Of a stretch of DNA of 64,000 bases, positions 40,674 through 49,800 are shown one piece after another. How positions within the stretch are numbered: the stretch's first letter is position 1; each line of letters begins with the position of its first letter. This stretch comes from Peptococcaceae bacterium (lineage in GTDB: Bacteria > Bacillota > Peptococcia > Peptococcales > Peptococcaceae). A program made the translations under genes and the position numbers. The stretch spans positions 82,902 through 146,901 of the forward strand of contig JAFQEO010000004.1 in the NCBI GenBank assembly GCA_017399005.1, written 5' to 3'. Under the pieces are notes generated by a model. It ran no database searches. It had not been told where the DNA came from and saw only the letters and a list, made by a program, of their open reading frames with translations.

Positions 40674-41279
40674 ATGAAAATGCATCGCTATTATTACCCA
40701 GATGGTAACTTTGAATTATTATACCTGTGCGACTACTACCCAGTAGATATGTACAAACAGGAATTCTACAACAACCACTGTAACCGTCTGTTAGACTTCA
40801 GACAGAACCTCGATGACTCCCTGGACTACATCCGTGGTTATCTGTACAACGACCCATACTGGGACAAACTGACAAAAGAACTGGAAGGTGAAGACGTACA
40901 TCTGTATGCATTCCCATCCTGCACAATCGACAACTACCGTTCCGGTTTATATCCGCTGGTAGAAGACTTATGCCGCGCGAACGAATCCTTCTTTGACGCT
41001 GCAAAATGTCTGGTTCGTACAAGAACTGTCGGCGCAGTGGACGATAAAGTATCCGGTCACATGGCTTCCATCGAAAAATCCCGCTGCTGTGAAATCACTG
41101 ATGAATCCATCGCAATTCTGTTTGACGATGTAACCACCAACGGTGCATCCCTGAAAGCCGGTCACGACATTCTGAAAGCTGCCGGCTACAAAACCATCAT
41201 CTGCATTGCAATCGGCAAAAACTACATGCCGGAAGACGAAGCAGAAGATATTGTAATGCCTGTACTGAACAGAGCATAA
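40674..41279 (+). CDS. ComF-like phosphoribosyltransferase-fold protein
   Basis: A 201-residue protein with a PRPP-binding loop, ILFDDVTTNGASLKAG (about 149-164), which fits the type I phosphoribosyltransferase motif with two Asp and a TT(N)G(A)S turn. The preceding VRTRTVGAVDDK and following YKTIICIAIGKN give the core strands. The N-terminal 60 residues (HRYYYPDGNFELLYLCDYYPVD ...) are unlike purine or pyrimidine salvage enzymes and closest in plan to ComF/amidophosphoribosyltransferase-like proteins, but the zinc-ribbon Cys of ComF are absent. Function is uncertain. CTGGAGGG precedes the ATG. Single-gene unit with its own terminator. Confidence 0.7.
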   Translation: MKMHRYYYPDGNFELLYLCDYYPVDMYKQEFYNNHCNRLLDFRQNLDDSLDYIRGYLYNDPYWDKLTKELEGEDVHLYAFPSCTIDNYRSGLYPLVEDLCRANESFFDAAKCLVRTRTVGAVDDKVSGHMASIEKSRCCEITDESIAILFDDVTTNGASLKAGHDILKAAGYKTIICIAIGKNYMPEDEAEDIVMPVLNRA

Positions 41280-41315
41280 TCCGGTTATATAAACATTTAG
41301 AACAACAATTTATAA

Positions 41316-41347
41316 AGGCTGTGCCATTACTGGCACAGCCTCTTTTT
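41316..41347 (+). terminator. Terminator of the ComF-like gene
   Basis: AGGCTGTGCCA (41316-41326) pairs with TGGCACAGCCT (41331-41341), followed by CTTTTTG. A 12-nt tandem repeat (CTACTTTCTTTT) follows at about 41350. Confidence 0.93.
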
Positions 41348-41403
41348 GTCTACTTTCTTTTCTACTTTCTTTTCATGTATTATGCTTATTATGATTCTTC
41401 CAG

Positions 41404-42573
41404 TCAGTCCATATATTCCGGCTCCACGGCAGTGCTAACCGGAATGCCGCCGTAACTCTGCAGCGCATACATATTGCCGTTCTGGCGAAAATCCGCAAAA
41501 CCGGTCAGTGAAATCTGATAAAGCTGCACATACGGTTCCAGCACTTCCTCGGCAGCATCCATAAACGCTGCCCAGTCGTAACAGATACAATCCAGATATG
41601 CATACTGATACCCGGAAGCACTCCCCACACATTCGCCCAGGCCGCGTTCCGCCAGTACACGGTTTAAATCATCCTCGATAGCTCCGCGCACATTTACCCG
41701 CTGTTCCGCATCAATATCGCCGCTGGTATAAAACAGAAAGCCCCACACAACGCCCTCACTGGCCGCATCATTGTACAGGTCGTTCTCACCAATGTAATAG
41801 CCGTTTAAAATCGGCAGTGCAGCCGCAGAGGTGTTGCCAAAATAGATATCATCGCGCAGATACACCTGATGCTCCGGCGGTTCCATGCTATAGCTGGTAA
41901 ACAGCCCCAGCGGGTCATCCTGCGGAGGCAGCTGACCGCTCATCTGCAAATCGGCAATATAGACATCCAGTTCCGACAATGGAATTGCCGGCTCCATTGC
42001 CGGCTGTTCCAGTACATTCACATACTCCACATTGCTCATCAGGCACAGTTCCCCGATGCATTGCTCCAGAAGCGTGCAGAATGCCGTATAGGCACCGTTT
42101 GGCCCCAGCGATACCAGTTCCTCACTGTAGGCCTCCACACCCATTCTGCCGTCCGCCAGAAGCACCGGCCAGACCTGAATATCGGTAGCATTCAGCATAA
42201 ACCGTCCCATATCCAGTGAAGCCATTTCCGGGAATTCAACAGGCGGCACACCGATAATCATCTCCCAGTTTTCAGCCAGTTCCTCCGGTGCCTGCATCCG
42301 CCAGTAAGCCAGCTGGTATAACCGGCTCCCGCTTCCATCAGGCGAAACCACCAGTTCATAATGGTCTTCCTGCCGTTTCAACTGAAAGACCGGTCTTGAA
42401 AATACGTTCTGCAGCATCCTGTACATAAACGGATAACTGCTATGAGAAGGATCCAGTTCATTGTCTATGCGGTGTCGAAGCTCCTGCTCATGGTCGATAA
42501 ACAGCTGCCAGAAGTCCTGTACACGCTGCCGAAACGACACAGGGGATTCGCCTGCCTGTTCTGCCTCATTCAT
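41404..42573 (-). CDS. Unknown acidic protein, last gene of DUF4037/DUF4125 operon
   Basis: A 389-residue, strongly acidic cytoplasmic protein. Its N-terminus (FRQRVQDFWQLFIDHEQELRHRIDNE) has the W-x-x-F...H/NE-x-x-L pattern seen at the start of several unclassified proteins that accompany DUF-type phosphotransfer or sensor operons. The second half (NVRGAIEDDLNRVLAERGLGECVGSASGYQYAYLDCICYD) looks like a repeated alpha/beta domain. I do not recognise the family. It follows the DUF4261 gene by 72 nt that contain a 14-nt tandem repeat, and is the end of the five-gene run. Confidence 0.75.
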   Translation of the reverse strand: MNEAEQAGESPVSFRQRVQDFWQLFIDHEQELRHRIDNELDPSHSSYPFMYRMLQNVFSRPVFQLKRQEDHYELVVSPDGSGSRLYQLAYWRMQAPEELAENWEMIIGVPPVEFPEMASLDMGRFMLNATDIQVWPVLLADGRMGVEAYSEELVSLGPNGAYTAFCTLLEQCIGELCLMSNVEYVNVLEQPAMEPAIPLSELDVYIADLQMSGQLPPQDDPLGLFTSYSMEPPEHQVYLRDDIYFGNTSAAALPILNGYYIGENDLYNDAASEGVVWGFLFYTSGDIDAEQRVNVRGAIEDDLNRVLAERGLGECVGSASGYQYAYLDCICYDWAAFMDAAEEVLEPYVQLYQISLTGFADFRQNGNMYALQSYGGIPVSTAVEPEYMD

Positions 42574-42608
42574 CTGTGATCCTCCCTCGTTTACAATTGA
42601 TTGATTCT

Positions 42609-42650
42609 TTCAGATTCTTACTTTCAGATTCTTGCCTTCAGATTTTTAAA
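42609..42650. repeat. 14-nt tandem repeat at the DUF4261 gene 3' end
   Basis: TTCAGATTCTTACT, TTCAGATTCTTGCC and TTCAGATTTTTA follow with a period of 14 nt; the third runs into the stop codon of the DUF4261-like gene. Confidence 0.85.
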
Positions 42651-43539
42651 ACTGAATCTGGATGCTGTGGCCTTCTACCGCCACGCCGTCGCCGCGTTTC
42701 ATCGTATATTCCTCTTCTTCGGAGAACCCGATGGTTTCACCGCTTTTCAGGGTAACATCGCCCTGCAGCACATAGTAGGCAACATTATATAAAAATTCAC
42801 GCATCTCCTCGTCGGTGCGCTGACTTGCCAAAATTTCCAGCTCGTCCTTGCCAAACGCATCCATGCCGATGGTGTAGGCATTGTTGCCGTTTTCATTCTG
42901 ATATGTGCCGATATAAATCCAGTTAAACAGCGGCAGCATACCTTCTTCCATCTCTGACACAACCGCCCGGTAAAAGGCAGGTTCCAGCACGGTGCCGGAT
43001 GTATACACAGCAACCGCATTCTGGCTTTCCAGACAGGACGCCATGATTTTCACATAGGTTTTCCCGGCTTCTACCGGTGCCATGTCTCTTGGCAGAACGG
43101 CAATCATCAGATGTGCCACATGCCCTGCCGCCACCTGCGATGCCTCCGGCCAGAAATAGCTGTTCTTCGCAAAGCGTTCCGCTTCCCCGTCCGGAATCGG
43201 TTCCGGCATGTAGCCGATTGCAATCATAGCGCCCGGCATATCAAATACCAGATTGCCGTCCTGAATTTCCGGAGCAGTCAGAACATCTACACTTTCCTCT
43301 GCCAGCAGCTGGTCCAGCCAGTCGCCTTCCTGGCCGCCTTCCACAAATACCTGCTCCTGCGCAGCCTCTTCCGGTGCAATACCCCAGCGCTGTTTCAGAC
43401 GTTCCGCCAGTGCTGTCAGATCATATCCTGGTTCATCCAGCAGAATAAAGCCGCAAAAGCTGCCGGTATAATTACGTTTTTCCATGGCACTGTGTTCTTC
43501 AGTTAATACAGCGTTTGGATTGTTTTCAAATTTCAGCAT
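42646..43539 (-). CDS. DUF4261-like protein
   Basis: A 297-residue cytoplasmic protein. The arrangement GYMPEPIPDGEAE ... AGHVAHLMIAVLPRD ... AVAVYTSGTVLEPAFYRAVVSE ... FNWIYIGTY ... GMDAFGKDELEILAS follows the DUF4261 family pattern (H-x-x-H-L-x-V followed by Y-x-S-G-x-V). DUF4261 has no known activity and is often found with suppressor-of-fused-like or TPR proteins in clusters of small helper genes. ATG at 43539 follows GAGGAGG, 13 nt after the DUF4125 gene. Confidence 0.75.
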   Translation of the reverse strand: MLKFENNPNAVLTEEHSAMEKRNYTGSFCGFILLDEPGYDLTALAERLKQRWGIAPEEAAQEQVFVEGGQEGDWLDQLLAEESVDVLTAPEIQDGNLVFDMPGAMIAIGYMPEPIPDGEAERFAKNSYFWPEASQVAAGHVAHLMIAVLPRDMAPVEAGKTYVKIMASCLESQNAVAVYTSGTVLEPAFYRAVVSEMEEGMLPLFNWIYIGTYQNENGNNAYTIGMDAFGKDELEILASQRTDEEMREFLYNVAYYVLQGDVTLKSGETIGFSEEEEYTMKRGDGVAVEGHSIQIQF

Positions 43540-43552
43540 TCGGGTTCCTCCT

Positions 43553-44167
43553 CTAGCGGGCAGCCATTTTTTCGTTGGCTTCTTCCAGGCTGGCATAACC
43601 CAGCTGACCGGTCATATTCTGTAAGTTGGCAATTGCCATGTTATAGTGTTTTTCCAGACATGCCAGTGTGTGCGCATGCAGTTTCATAATGGTATCGGTC
43701 GAATAGGTTTTCAGTTCACAGCGCAGATAGGTTTCAAAAGAAGTTACAAACGGAGTATCATCTTTGCTGCTTAATGGACGGCCTTTTGCACGCAGATTTG
43801 GATATTTTTCGTCTGCCTCCTGCTGCCAGTCCAGATTGATATCTACAATTTCCTGAATTTTTGCCAGCACCTGTGGAGCAATTTCCGGCAGGAACTGTTT
43901 AATCTGCTGAAACTCTACCGGATGGGTACTTTCCATCATATAGGCATATTTTTCAGTCAGCATATTGCGGCCCATGTAGCCCGCAGTCGTCAGGTCATTC
44001 AGATAGCTTTTCAGCACATCTTCCGACCAGGTTTTCAGCTGGCTGGAACGCATGATTTCAAATTCTTTTGGATTATTCTGACAGTCTGCACGACCACCAT
44101 TGTTCTGTACATCGTTAAACATTGCCCATTCCTGAGCTACAATCTGTGCAATTAATTCCTGTGTCAT
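43553..44167 (-). CDS. DUF4125 protein
   Basis: A 204-residue protein of the DUF4125 family, recognised from QEWAMFNDVQNNGGRADCQNNPKEFEIMRSSQL (about 12-44) and WSEDVLKSYLNDL. It is all-helical by composition, with a later GRPLSSKDDTPFVTSFETYLRCELKTYS segment. Function unknown. ATG at 44167 follows GAGGAGG. It has its own promoter in the 99-nt gap after the DUF4037 gene, so it can be made separately from the first two genes. Confidence 0.85.
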   Translation of the reverse strand: MTQELIAQIVAQEWAMFNDVQNNGGRADCQNNPKEFEIMRSSQLKTWSEDVLKSYLNDLTTAGYMGRNMLTEKYAYMMESTHPVEFQQIKQFLPEIAPQVLAKIQEIVDINLDWQQEADEKYPNLRAKGRPLSSKDDTPFVTSFETYLRCELKTYSTDTIMKLHAHTLACLEKHYNMAIANLQNMTGQLGYASLEEANEKMAAR

Positions 44168-44224
44168 GGCAGGTTCCTCCTCTAAAACAACAACTGTTGT
44201 ATCATTCAATCTATTCTGTGTATT

Positions 44225-44252
44225 ATTATAGCGTTTTTTCGTGATTTTTCAA
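44225..44252 (-). promoter_or_regulatory. Internal promoter before the DUF4125 gene
   Basis: On the minus strand TTGAAA (44247-44252), a 16-nt spacer and perfect TATAAT (44225-44230), in the gap between the DUF4037 and DUF4125 genes. Confidence 0.6.
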
Positions 44253-44266
44253 GCGTAAACGCCAGA

Positions 44267-45205
44267 TTACTGCATCCACGGGCCGGTTGCACGCAGCCCT
44301 TCGTGCCGGATGCGCTGCATCACCTGCATACCATGTTCCAGCAGCGATGGCTCCATGCTGTTGCTCAGTCCCTGTCTGCGCAGTTCCTCTGTCAGCATAG
44401 CACAGATATCCTGCATCCGTTCAATCTTCTGCACATAGTAATCCTCTTCCGCCATCCCCGGTGCCGGATAGGCCATCAGCTTCTGCAGTTCGCTCCCTGC
44501 AGCCTGTCCCAGAACCGGCAGCTGTATTACACCGTACTGCATCCATTTATAAAACGGTGCATACCGGTTATTTAACAGATACACAGCCGAAATCACATTG
44601 CGTACAAATTCCGCCTCTGTCAGCGACGCTGCCACTTTATCGCCCCGGGCCATTACGCGGGGATAATTGTACTGCCCGGACTGTGCAATATTCATGCATC
44701 GTGCCGCCAGTAATTTCAACCGGATATCCTCCGGGTACCCCTGTTGCAAATCCTGCCGGATTGCACTGAATACACCCAGCGGGTCTGCAAACACCTCGCC
44801 GTTTGTGGCAACCGCAAGATGATGCTCCGGAATATGAAGCCACTGGCCAATCGTAGCCGGAACCCCGTCTACCGCCAGATATTTTTTATAAAAGGCTCCG
44901 ATTTCCAGCACCCCGTTGCGCCCCGGCACCCAGCTTACCGGATACCCGCGAAAACCGCGCGGCAAATCATATAATGCCTGCTGTAACGCAGTTCCGCAGG
45001 CAGCATAATCGTCTGCCGTCAGCCACAAACAGATGGATGCCCCCCAGTCGTGATCCCGGGAGATTTCATCATCATAGCCGAAACACTGCGACCCTTCCCC
45101 CACCAAACCGGCTGCAATGCGCGGTACATATGCGGCAAATTTCTGCTCCAGCATCGGCTTTACCAGTTCTTCATAAAATAAACGAGACAGTTCTAATCCT
45201 TTCAT
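44267..45205 (-). CDS. DUF4037 protein with nucleotidyltransferase-like site
   Basis: A 312-residue DUF4037 family protein. The signature EGSQCFGYDDEISRDHDWGA (37-56) has the G-S start and spaced acidic residues (D45, D46, D51, D53) of a Pol-beta type nucleotidyltransferase active site. The C-terminal part is helical (YAPFYKWMQYGVIQLPVLGQAAGSELQ), as in aminoglycoside/kanamycin nucleotidyltransferase-like proteins. It could add a nucleotide to a protein, RNA or small molecule. Its ATG overlaps the TPR gene stop by four bases, so the two proteins are made together and may interact. Confidence 0.85.
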   Translation of the reverse strand: MKGLELSRLFYEELVKPMLEQKFAAYVPRIAAGLVGEGSQCFGYDDEISRDHDWGASICLWLTADDYAACGTALQQALYDLPRGFRGYPVSWVPGRNGVLEIGAFYKKYLAVDGVPATIGQWLHIPEHHLAVATNGEVFADPLGVFSAIRQDLQQGYPEDIRLKLLAARCMNIAQSGQYNYPRVMARGDKVAASLTEAEFVRNVISAVYLLNNRYAPFYKWMQYGVIQLPVLGQAAGSELQKLMAYPAPGMAEEDYYVQKIERMQDICAMLTEELRRQGLSNSMEPSLLEHGMQVMQRIRHEGLRATGPWMQ

Positions 45206-46038
45206 GCAGTTCCTCTCTGTTCTGCCGCCTTCCGGCTGGCAATCTCATAGTTCTGTTTTGAAATCTGATAATTGCGGCTGTCCACACCAAACAGCGTTTC
45301 ACATAAATTCAGTACGCTCTGATAATACACCGCTGCATTGTCATACTGCTCCAGATCCATGTAATAAGATGCCAGGTTGTTCAGCCCGTAGGCATAGAGC
45401 GAATGCCCCTGTCCCAGATATTGCTCATACATGCGCAGCGCTCGTTCCAGCAGTGCGGCCACACCATCCAGCTTATGCTGCTGCCGTTTTGCACTGGCCA
45501 GATTATTCAGTGTTGTGGCAATGGCAATGGGATTATCGCCGGCTGCTTCCAGCAGTGCCAGACTACTGCTGTGCAGTTCCTCCGCTTCTGCATAGCGTCC
45601 CATATCCTGATACAGAAGACCAAGATTATTCATGCCGCTGACATACAGAAAATGCTGTTCGCCCAGCGAATTTTTATAAATTTCCAGTGTTTTCTGAAAA
45701 TACTCTGCCGATTGATCATACAGCTTCATCAGTCGATACAATCCCGCCAGATTATTCAGTACCGAACCATAATCCGGATGGGCTTCGCTCTGCAGCCGGG
45801 CAATCATTTCCGCCGATTTCAGAAAAGCCTGTTCTGCTTTCTCGTAGTTGCCGATATCCCGATGAATCCCGCCGTAATCATTCAATGTTGTCGCATATTC
45901 CGGGCTCTCATATCCATATAGCTGTCCGGTCAACTCCAGAAAGCGGTCCATCGATGCCGCCAGACCAATATAATCGCCAGCTGCATCATACTGGCCAATC
46001 TGCTGCTTTAACTGTTCATATTCCTGCTGCACTGTCAT
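45202..46038 (-). CDS. Tetratricopeptide repeat protein (kinesin-light-chain type)
   Basis: A 278-residue protein of about five TPR units of the 42-residue kinesin-light-chain type: YATTLNDYGGIHRDIGNYEKAEQAFLKS, YGSVLNNLAGLYRLMKLYDQSAEYFQ, YVSGMNNLGLLYQDMGRYAEAEELHSSSL, IATTLNNLASAKRQQHKL and YAYGLNNLASYYMDLEQYDNAAVYYQ. Such scaffolds bind protein or peptide partners. It is the first gene of the operon and translationally coupled to DUF4037. ATG at 46038 follows AGGAGG; the alternative two codons upstream is closer to the site. Confidence 0.92.
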   Translation of the reverse strand: MTVQQEYEQLKQQIGQYDAAGDYIGLAASMDRFLELTGQLYGYESPEYATTLNDYGGIHRDIGNYEKAEQAFLKSAEMIARLQSEAHPDYGSVLNNLAGLYRLMKLYDQSAEYFQKTLEIYKNSLGEQHFLYVSGMNNLGLLYQDMGRYAEAEELHSSSLALLEAAGDNPIAIATTLNNLASAKRQQHKLDGVAALLERALRMYEQYLGQGHSLYAYGLNNLASYYMDLEQYDNAAVYYQSVLNLCETLFGVDSRNYQISKQNYEIASRKAAEQRGTA

Positions 46039-46166
46039 ATGCATTCCTCCTGCTATCTGTTTTTATCATCCTGTTTTTCTAACATTCCATATAAATTTCT
46101 CACAATGCGTTTGTATGTTATTACTTACCCGGCTTTCTGTAAAAAAACACCGTCATGCAAGGCTTC

Positions 46167-46230
46167 TTTCTAATGTAATCCTTCTTTTTAATACAATCTC
46201 TATTTCTAATGCAATCCCTCTTTTTAATAC
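46167..46230. repeat. 36-nt tandem repeat upstream of the TPR operon
   Basis: The 28-nt stretches 46167-46194 and 46203-46230 differ at two positions and are offset by 36 nt. Each consists of two related ~18-nt units (TTTCTAATGYAATCC and TCTTTTTAATAC). It fills most of the gap between the TPR gene and the PRC-barrel gene end. Confidence 0.85.
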
Positions 46231-46288
46231 TACGCATTATCCAGTACCATATTTTTCTGTTTTCTTCGTTTCATTCTGAACAGTGCTG

Positions 46289-46675
46289 TTAAAATCCTTC
46301 TGTATCTTCTGGCGGCAGTACAATAATATTTCCCTGCTGCAGCTCCTTTTGATACTGTGCAACCTCCTGCTGCCAGGCTGGTTCCTCTTTTTTTCTTCTG
46401 CGAAGTCTCTGGGCATTGCACAGATGTTCCTCTGCCAGCTCCGGCATATCAATCAGCACCACATCCACACCGATGCGCACAACCTTATGCCATGGAATCA
46501 GCAGTTCACCCTGATTTTGCAGAAATCCGCGAAAGCCCCCCGTTCCCGGCAGCACCAGAGCCTGAATAGTACCTTCCCGCATATTCAGCTCAATATCTTT
46601 TATATTTCCCAGACACTTGCCATCAGCAATATTTACAATCTGCCGTTCCTGTAAATCTGATATTTTTGCACTCAT
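46289..46675 (-). CDS. YlmC/YmxH-like PRC-barrel protein
   Basis: A 128-residue protein. The first 80 residues are a PRC-barrel domain (SDLQERQIVNIADGKCLGNIKDIELN ... LIPWHKVVRIGVDVVLIDM), as in the YlmC/YmxH family of sporulation-associated proteins. The C-terminal part is a charged helix. YlmC/YmxH is conserved in spore formers but its biochemical role is not known. ATG at 46675 follows AGGAGG; codons upstream are not supported. It is monocistronic. Confidence 0.85.
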   Translation of the reverse strand: MSAKISDLQERQIVNIADGKCLGNIKDIELNMREGTIQALVLPGTGGFRGFLQNQGELLIPWHKVVRIGVDVVLIDMPELAEEHLCNAQRLRRRKKEEPAWQQEVAQYQKELQQGNIIVLPPEDTEGF

Positions 46676-46750
46676 ATAGATTGTCCTCCTGTTTCGCAAA
46701 TAGGAATATTTATCTATATGCGCGGCAGCCTCTGTTCATGCAGAGACATA

Positions 46751-46785
46751 CAAAAAGCCCCTGAATTTTAAAATTCAGGGGCTTT
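46751..46785 (-). terminator. pyc terminator
   Basis: A perfect 16+16 inverted repeat (46754-46785; AAAGCCCCTGAATTTT arm) with T-rich flank on the minus strand. Confidence 0.93.
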
Positions 46786-46819
46786 GCTTATGCTTTTACA
46801 GAATGGTCAGGTTTATTGA

Positions 46820-49800
46820 CTATTCGATTACTGCGATTAATTCGCCAGCTACTACCTGAGAACCTTCTTTTGCATTGATTTTTGCAATTTTACCGGACGC
46901 AGTTGCCAGTACGTTGGTTTCCATTTTCATAGCTTCCAGAACAGCGATTGGTTCGTTTTCTTTTACTTCGTCGCCTTCTTTAACCAGCAGTTTAATCAGA
47001 GTACCTGGGATGTTAGCACCAACTTCATTTGGATTGCCTTCATCAGCCATCACAGTAGATGCAACAGTTGCTACAGACTTCGCAGCTTTATCCAGAACTT
47101 TAACAGTTCTTCTGTTACCGTTTACTTCAAAGATTAATTCGCGGAAGCCTTCCATGTCAGCTTTGCGGATTTCAACCAGTTTGGTTACCAGGATTTTACC
47201 TTCGCTCAGAGCAATTTCGCAGGTTTCACCTTCGGTAATTGCGTGGAAGAATACATCGCTGCCCATATGAACGAATTCGCCGTTGTCCAGTTTTGCTTCC
47301 AGATAATCTTCGTATACTTTTGGATACATGCAGTAGCTCATTACCTGTTTCATATCTGCATCCAGACCAAATTCTTCGTCCAGATGTTTTTTGATTGCAT
47401 CGAAATCTTCAGGAGGCAGGATTTCGCCAGGACGGCAGGTAATGAATGGTTTGCCTTTCAGAACCAGTTTCTGCAGTTCTTCAGGGAAACCGCCTTCCGG
47501 CTGACCCATCTGACCTTCAAAGTAGGTTACTACAGAGTCAGGGAAGTCCATGTTTGCTGCTTTTTCATAAATGTTTTCAGGTGTCAGATCGTTCTGAATC
47601 ATAAAGATTGTTAAGTCACCAACTACTTTGGAGGATGGTGTTACTTTAACGATATCGCCTAACATCATGTTAACATCACGATACATTTTTTTCACGTCAT
47701 CGAATCTGTGACCCAGACCAAAGCTTTCTACCTGTGCTTTCAGGTTGGAATACTGACCGCCAGGGATTTCGTATTTATAAATTTCAGCGTTGGTGGATTT
47801 CAGGTCGGATTCAAAGCCGCCGTATACAGGACGTACAGCTGCCCAGTAATCGGATACTTTCTGCAGATCGTCAACAGACATACCGGTTTCGCGTTCAGTG
47901 TTTTCCAGAGCAGCAACGATGGAGTTCATTGCAGGCTGGCTGGTTAACCCTGCCATTGCGTTGATTGCGCAGTCTGCGATATCTACACCTGCTTCGGAAG
48001 CAGCCAGTACAGTTGCAACACCGTTACCGGTGGTGTCATGTGTATGCAGATGAATTGGAATACCGATTTCCTGTTTCAGTGTTTTGATTAATTTCGTTGC
48101 AGCAGCTGGTTTCAGCAGACCGGACATATCTTTGATACCCAGAATATGTGTACCGGTTCTTTCCAGTTCTTTTGCTTTTCTTACATAGTAATCCAGTGTG
48201 TATTTGTCGCGTTTTGCGTCCATAATATCACCGGTGTAGCACAGACAAGCTTCACATACTTTGTTCTGTTTCAGAGTTTCATCGATTGCGATTTCCATAC
48301 CTTTCAGCCAGTTCAGGGAGTCGAAGATACGGAATACGTCAATACCAGCATCTGCGGATTCTTTTACGAATGCACGGATTACGTTGTCTGGATAGTTTTT
48401 ATAACCAACAGCGTTTGCACCGCGCAGCAGCATCTGGAACATTACATTTGGAATCTGCTGACGCAGAACGTCCAGTCTTTCCCATGGAGATTCTTTCAGG
48501 AAACGATATGCTACGTCAAATGTAGCACCGCCCCACATTTCCAGGGAGAATGCATCTTTTTCAATTACGGATGTTGCATCCGCAATCAGGCTCATATCTC
48601 TGGTACGTACACGAGTCGCCATCAGGGACTGATGTGCATCACGGAATGTGGTATCGGTTAACAGCAGTTTTTTCTGATCCAGTACCCATTTTGCCAGTGC
48701 TTCAGGACCGTGCTGATCCAGATACTGTTTGGTACCGCTCAGATTTGCAGGTACGTTGTAACCGGTTGGAACGCGTGGAACATCGAATTTTGGTTTCACG
48801 CCTTTTGTTTCGTTTACTACTTTTTCGCCCAGGAATTTCAGCAGTTTCAGTTCTTTATCGCCTTTTTTGCCTGCTGTCAGCAGTTCTGGAGTTTTGCCGA
48901 TGAAGTTGGTGTCGCAGTTCCCGTTACGGAAGTCTTCATGGTTTAATACATTCATGATAAAACCGATATTGGTTTTAACACCTTTGATTTTTGTTTCTTT
49001 TAAGCAGCGCAGTGCTTTGTTTACTGCATCGTTAAAGGTTCTGCCGTGAGAAATAATTTTTACCATCAGGCTGTCATAGTATGGGCTGATAGTAGTACCG
49101 GCAGATGCGTTGCCGCCGTCTAAACGGATACCGTTACCGGAGCTTGTGCGATAAACATCAATTACACCTGTGTCAGGCGCAAAGTTGTTTGCAGGGTCTT
49201 CGGTTGTTACACGGCACTGGATTGCATAGCCGTTTGCTTTGATATCATCCTGGGATTTGATGTTGATTTCATCGGAGTTCAGAGGATAACCCTGCGCTAC
49301 CATAATCTGAGCCTGAACGATATCAACCCCGGTAATCATTTCAGATACGGTATGTTCTACCTGAATACGAGGGTTCATTTCGATGAAGTAATGCTGACCG
49401 CTGGCATCTACCAGGAATTCAACAGTACCAGCACCACGGTAGTTTACAGAACCAGCGATTTTCAGAGCATCGCCGCAGATTGCCTGGCGCTGTTCTTCGG
49501 TTAAGCACAGAGCTGGACCGAATTCGATTACTTTCTGGTGACGACGCTGAATGGAACAGTCACGTTCAAACAGATGAACCAGATTGCCGTGTTTGTCACC
49601 CAGAACCTGTACTTCGATATGTTTTGGATTTTCGATATATTTTTCTACGAAGATTGTGTCAATACCAAATGCTTTTTTCGCTTCGCTTTTTGCACTTCTG
49701 TATTCCTGCAGTAAGTCTTTTTCTTCACGTACAATACGCATACCGCGACCGCCGCCGCCGGCAGACGCTTTTAAGATTAACGGATAACCGCATACTTTTG

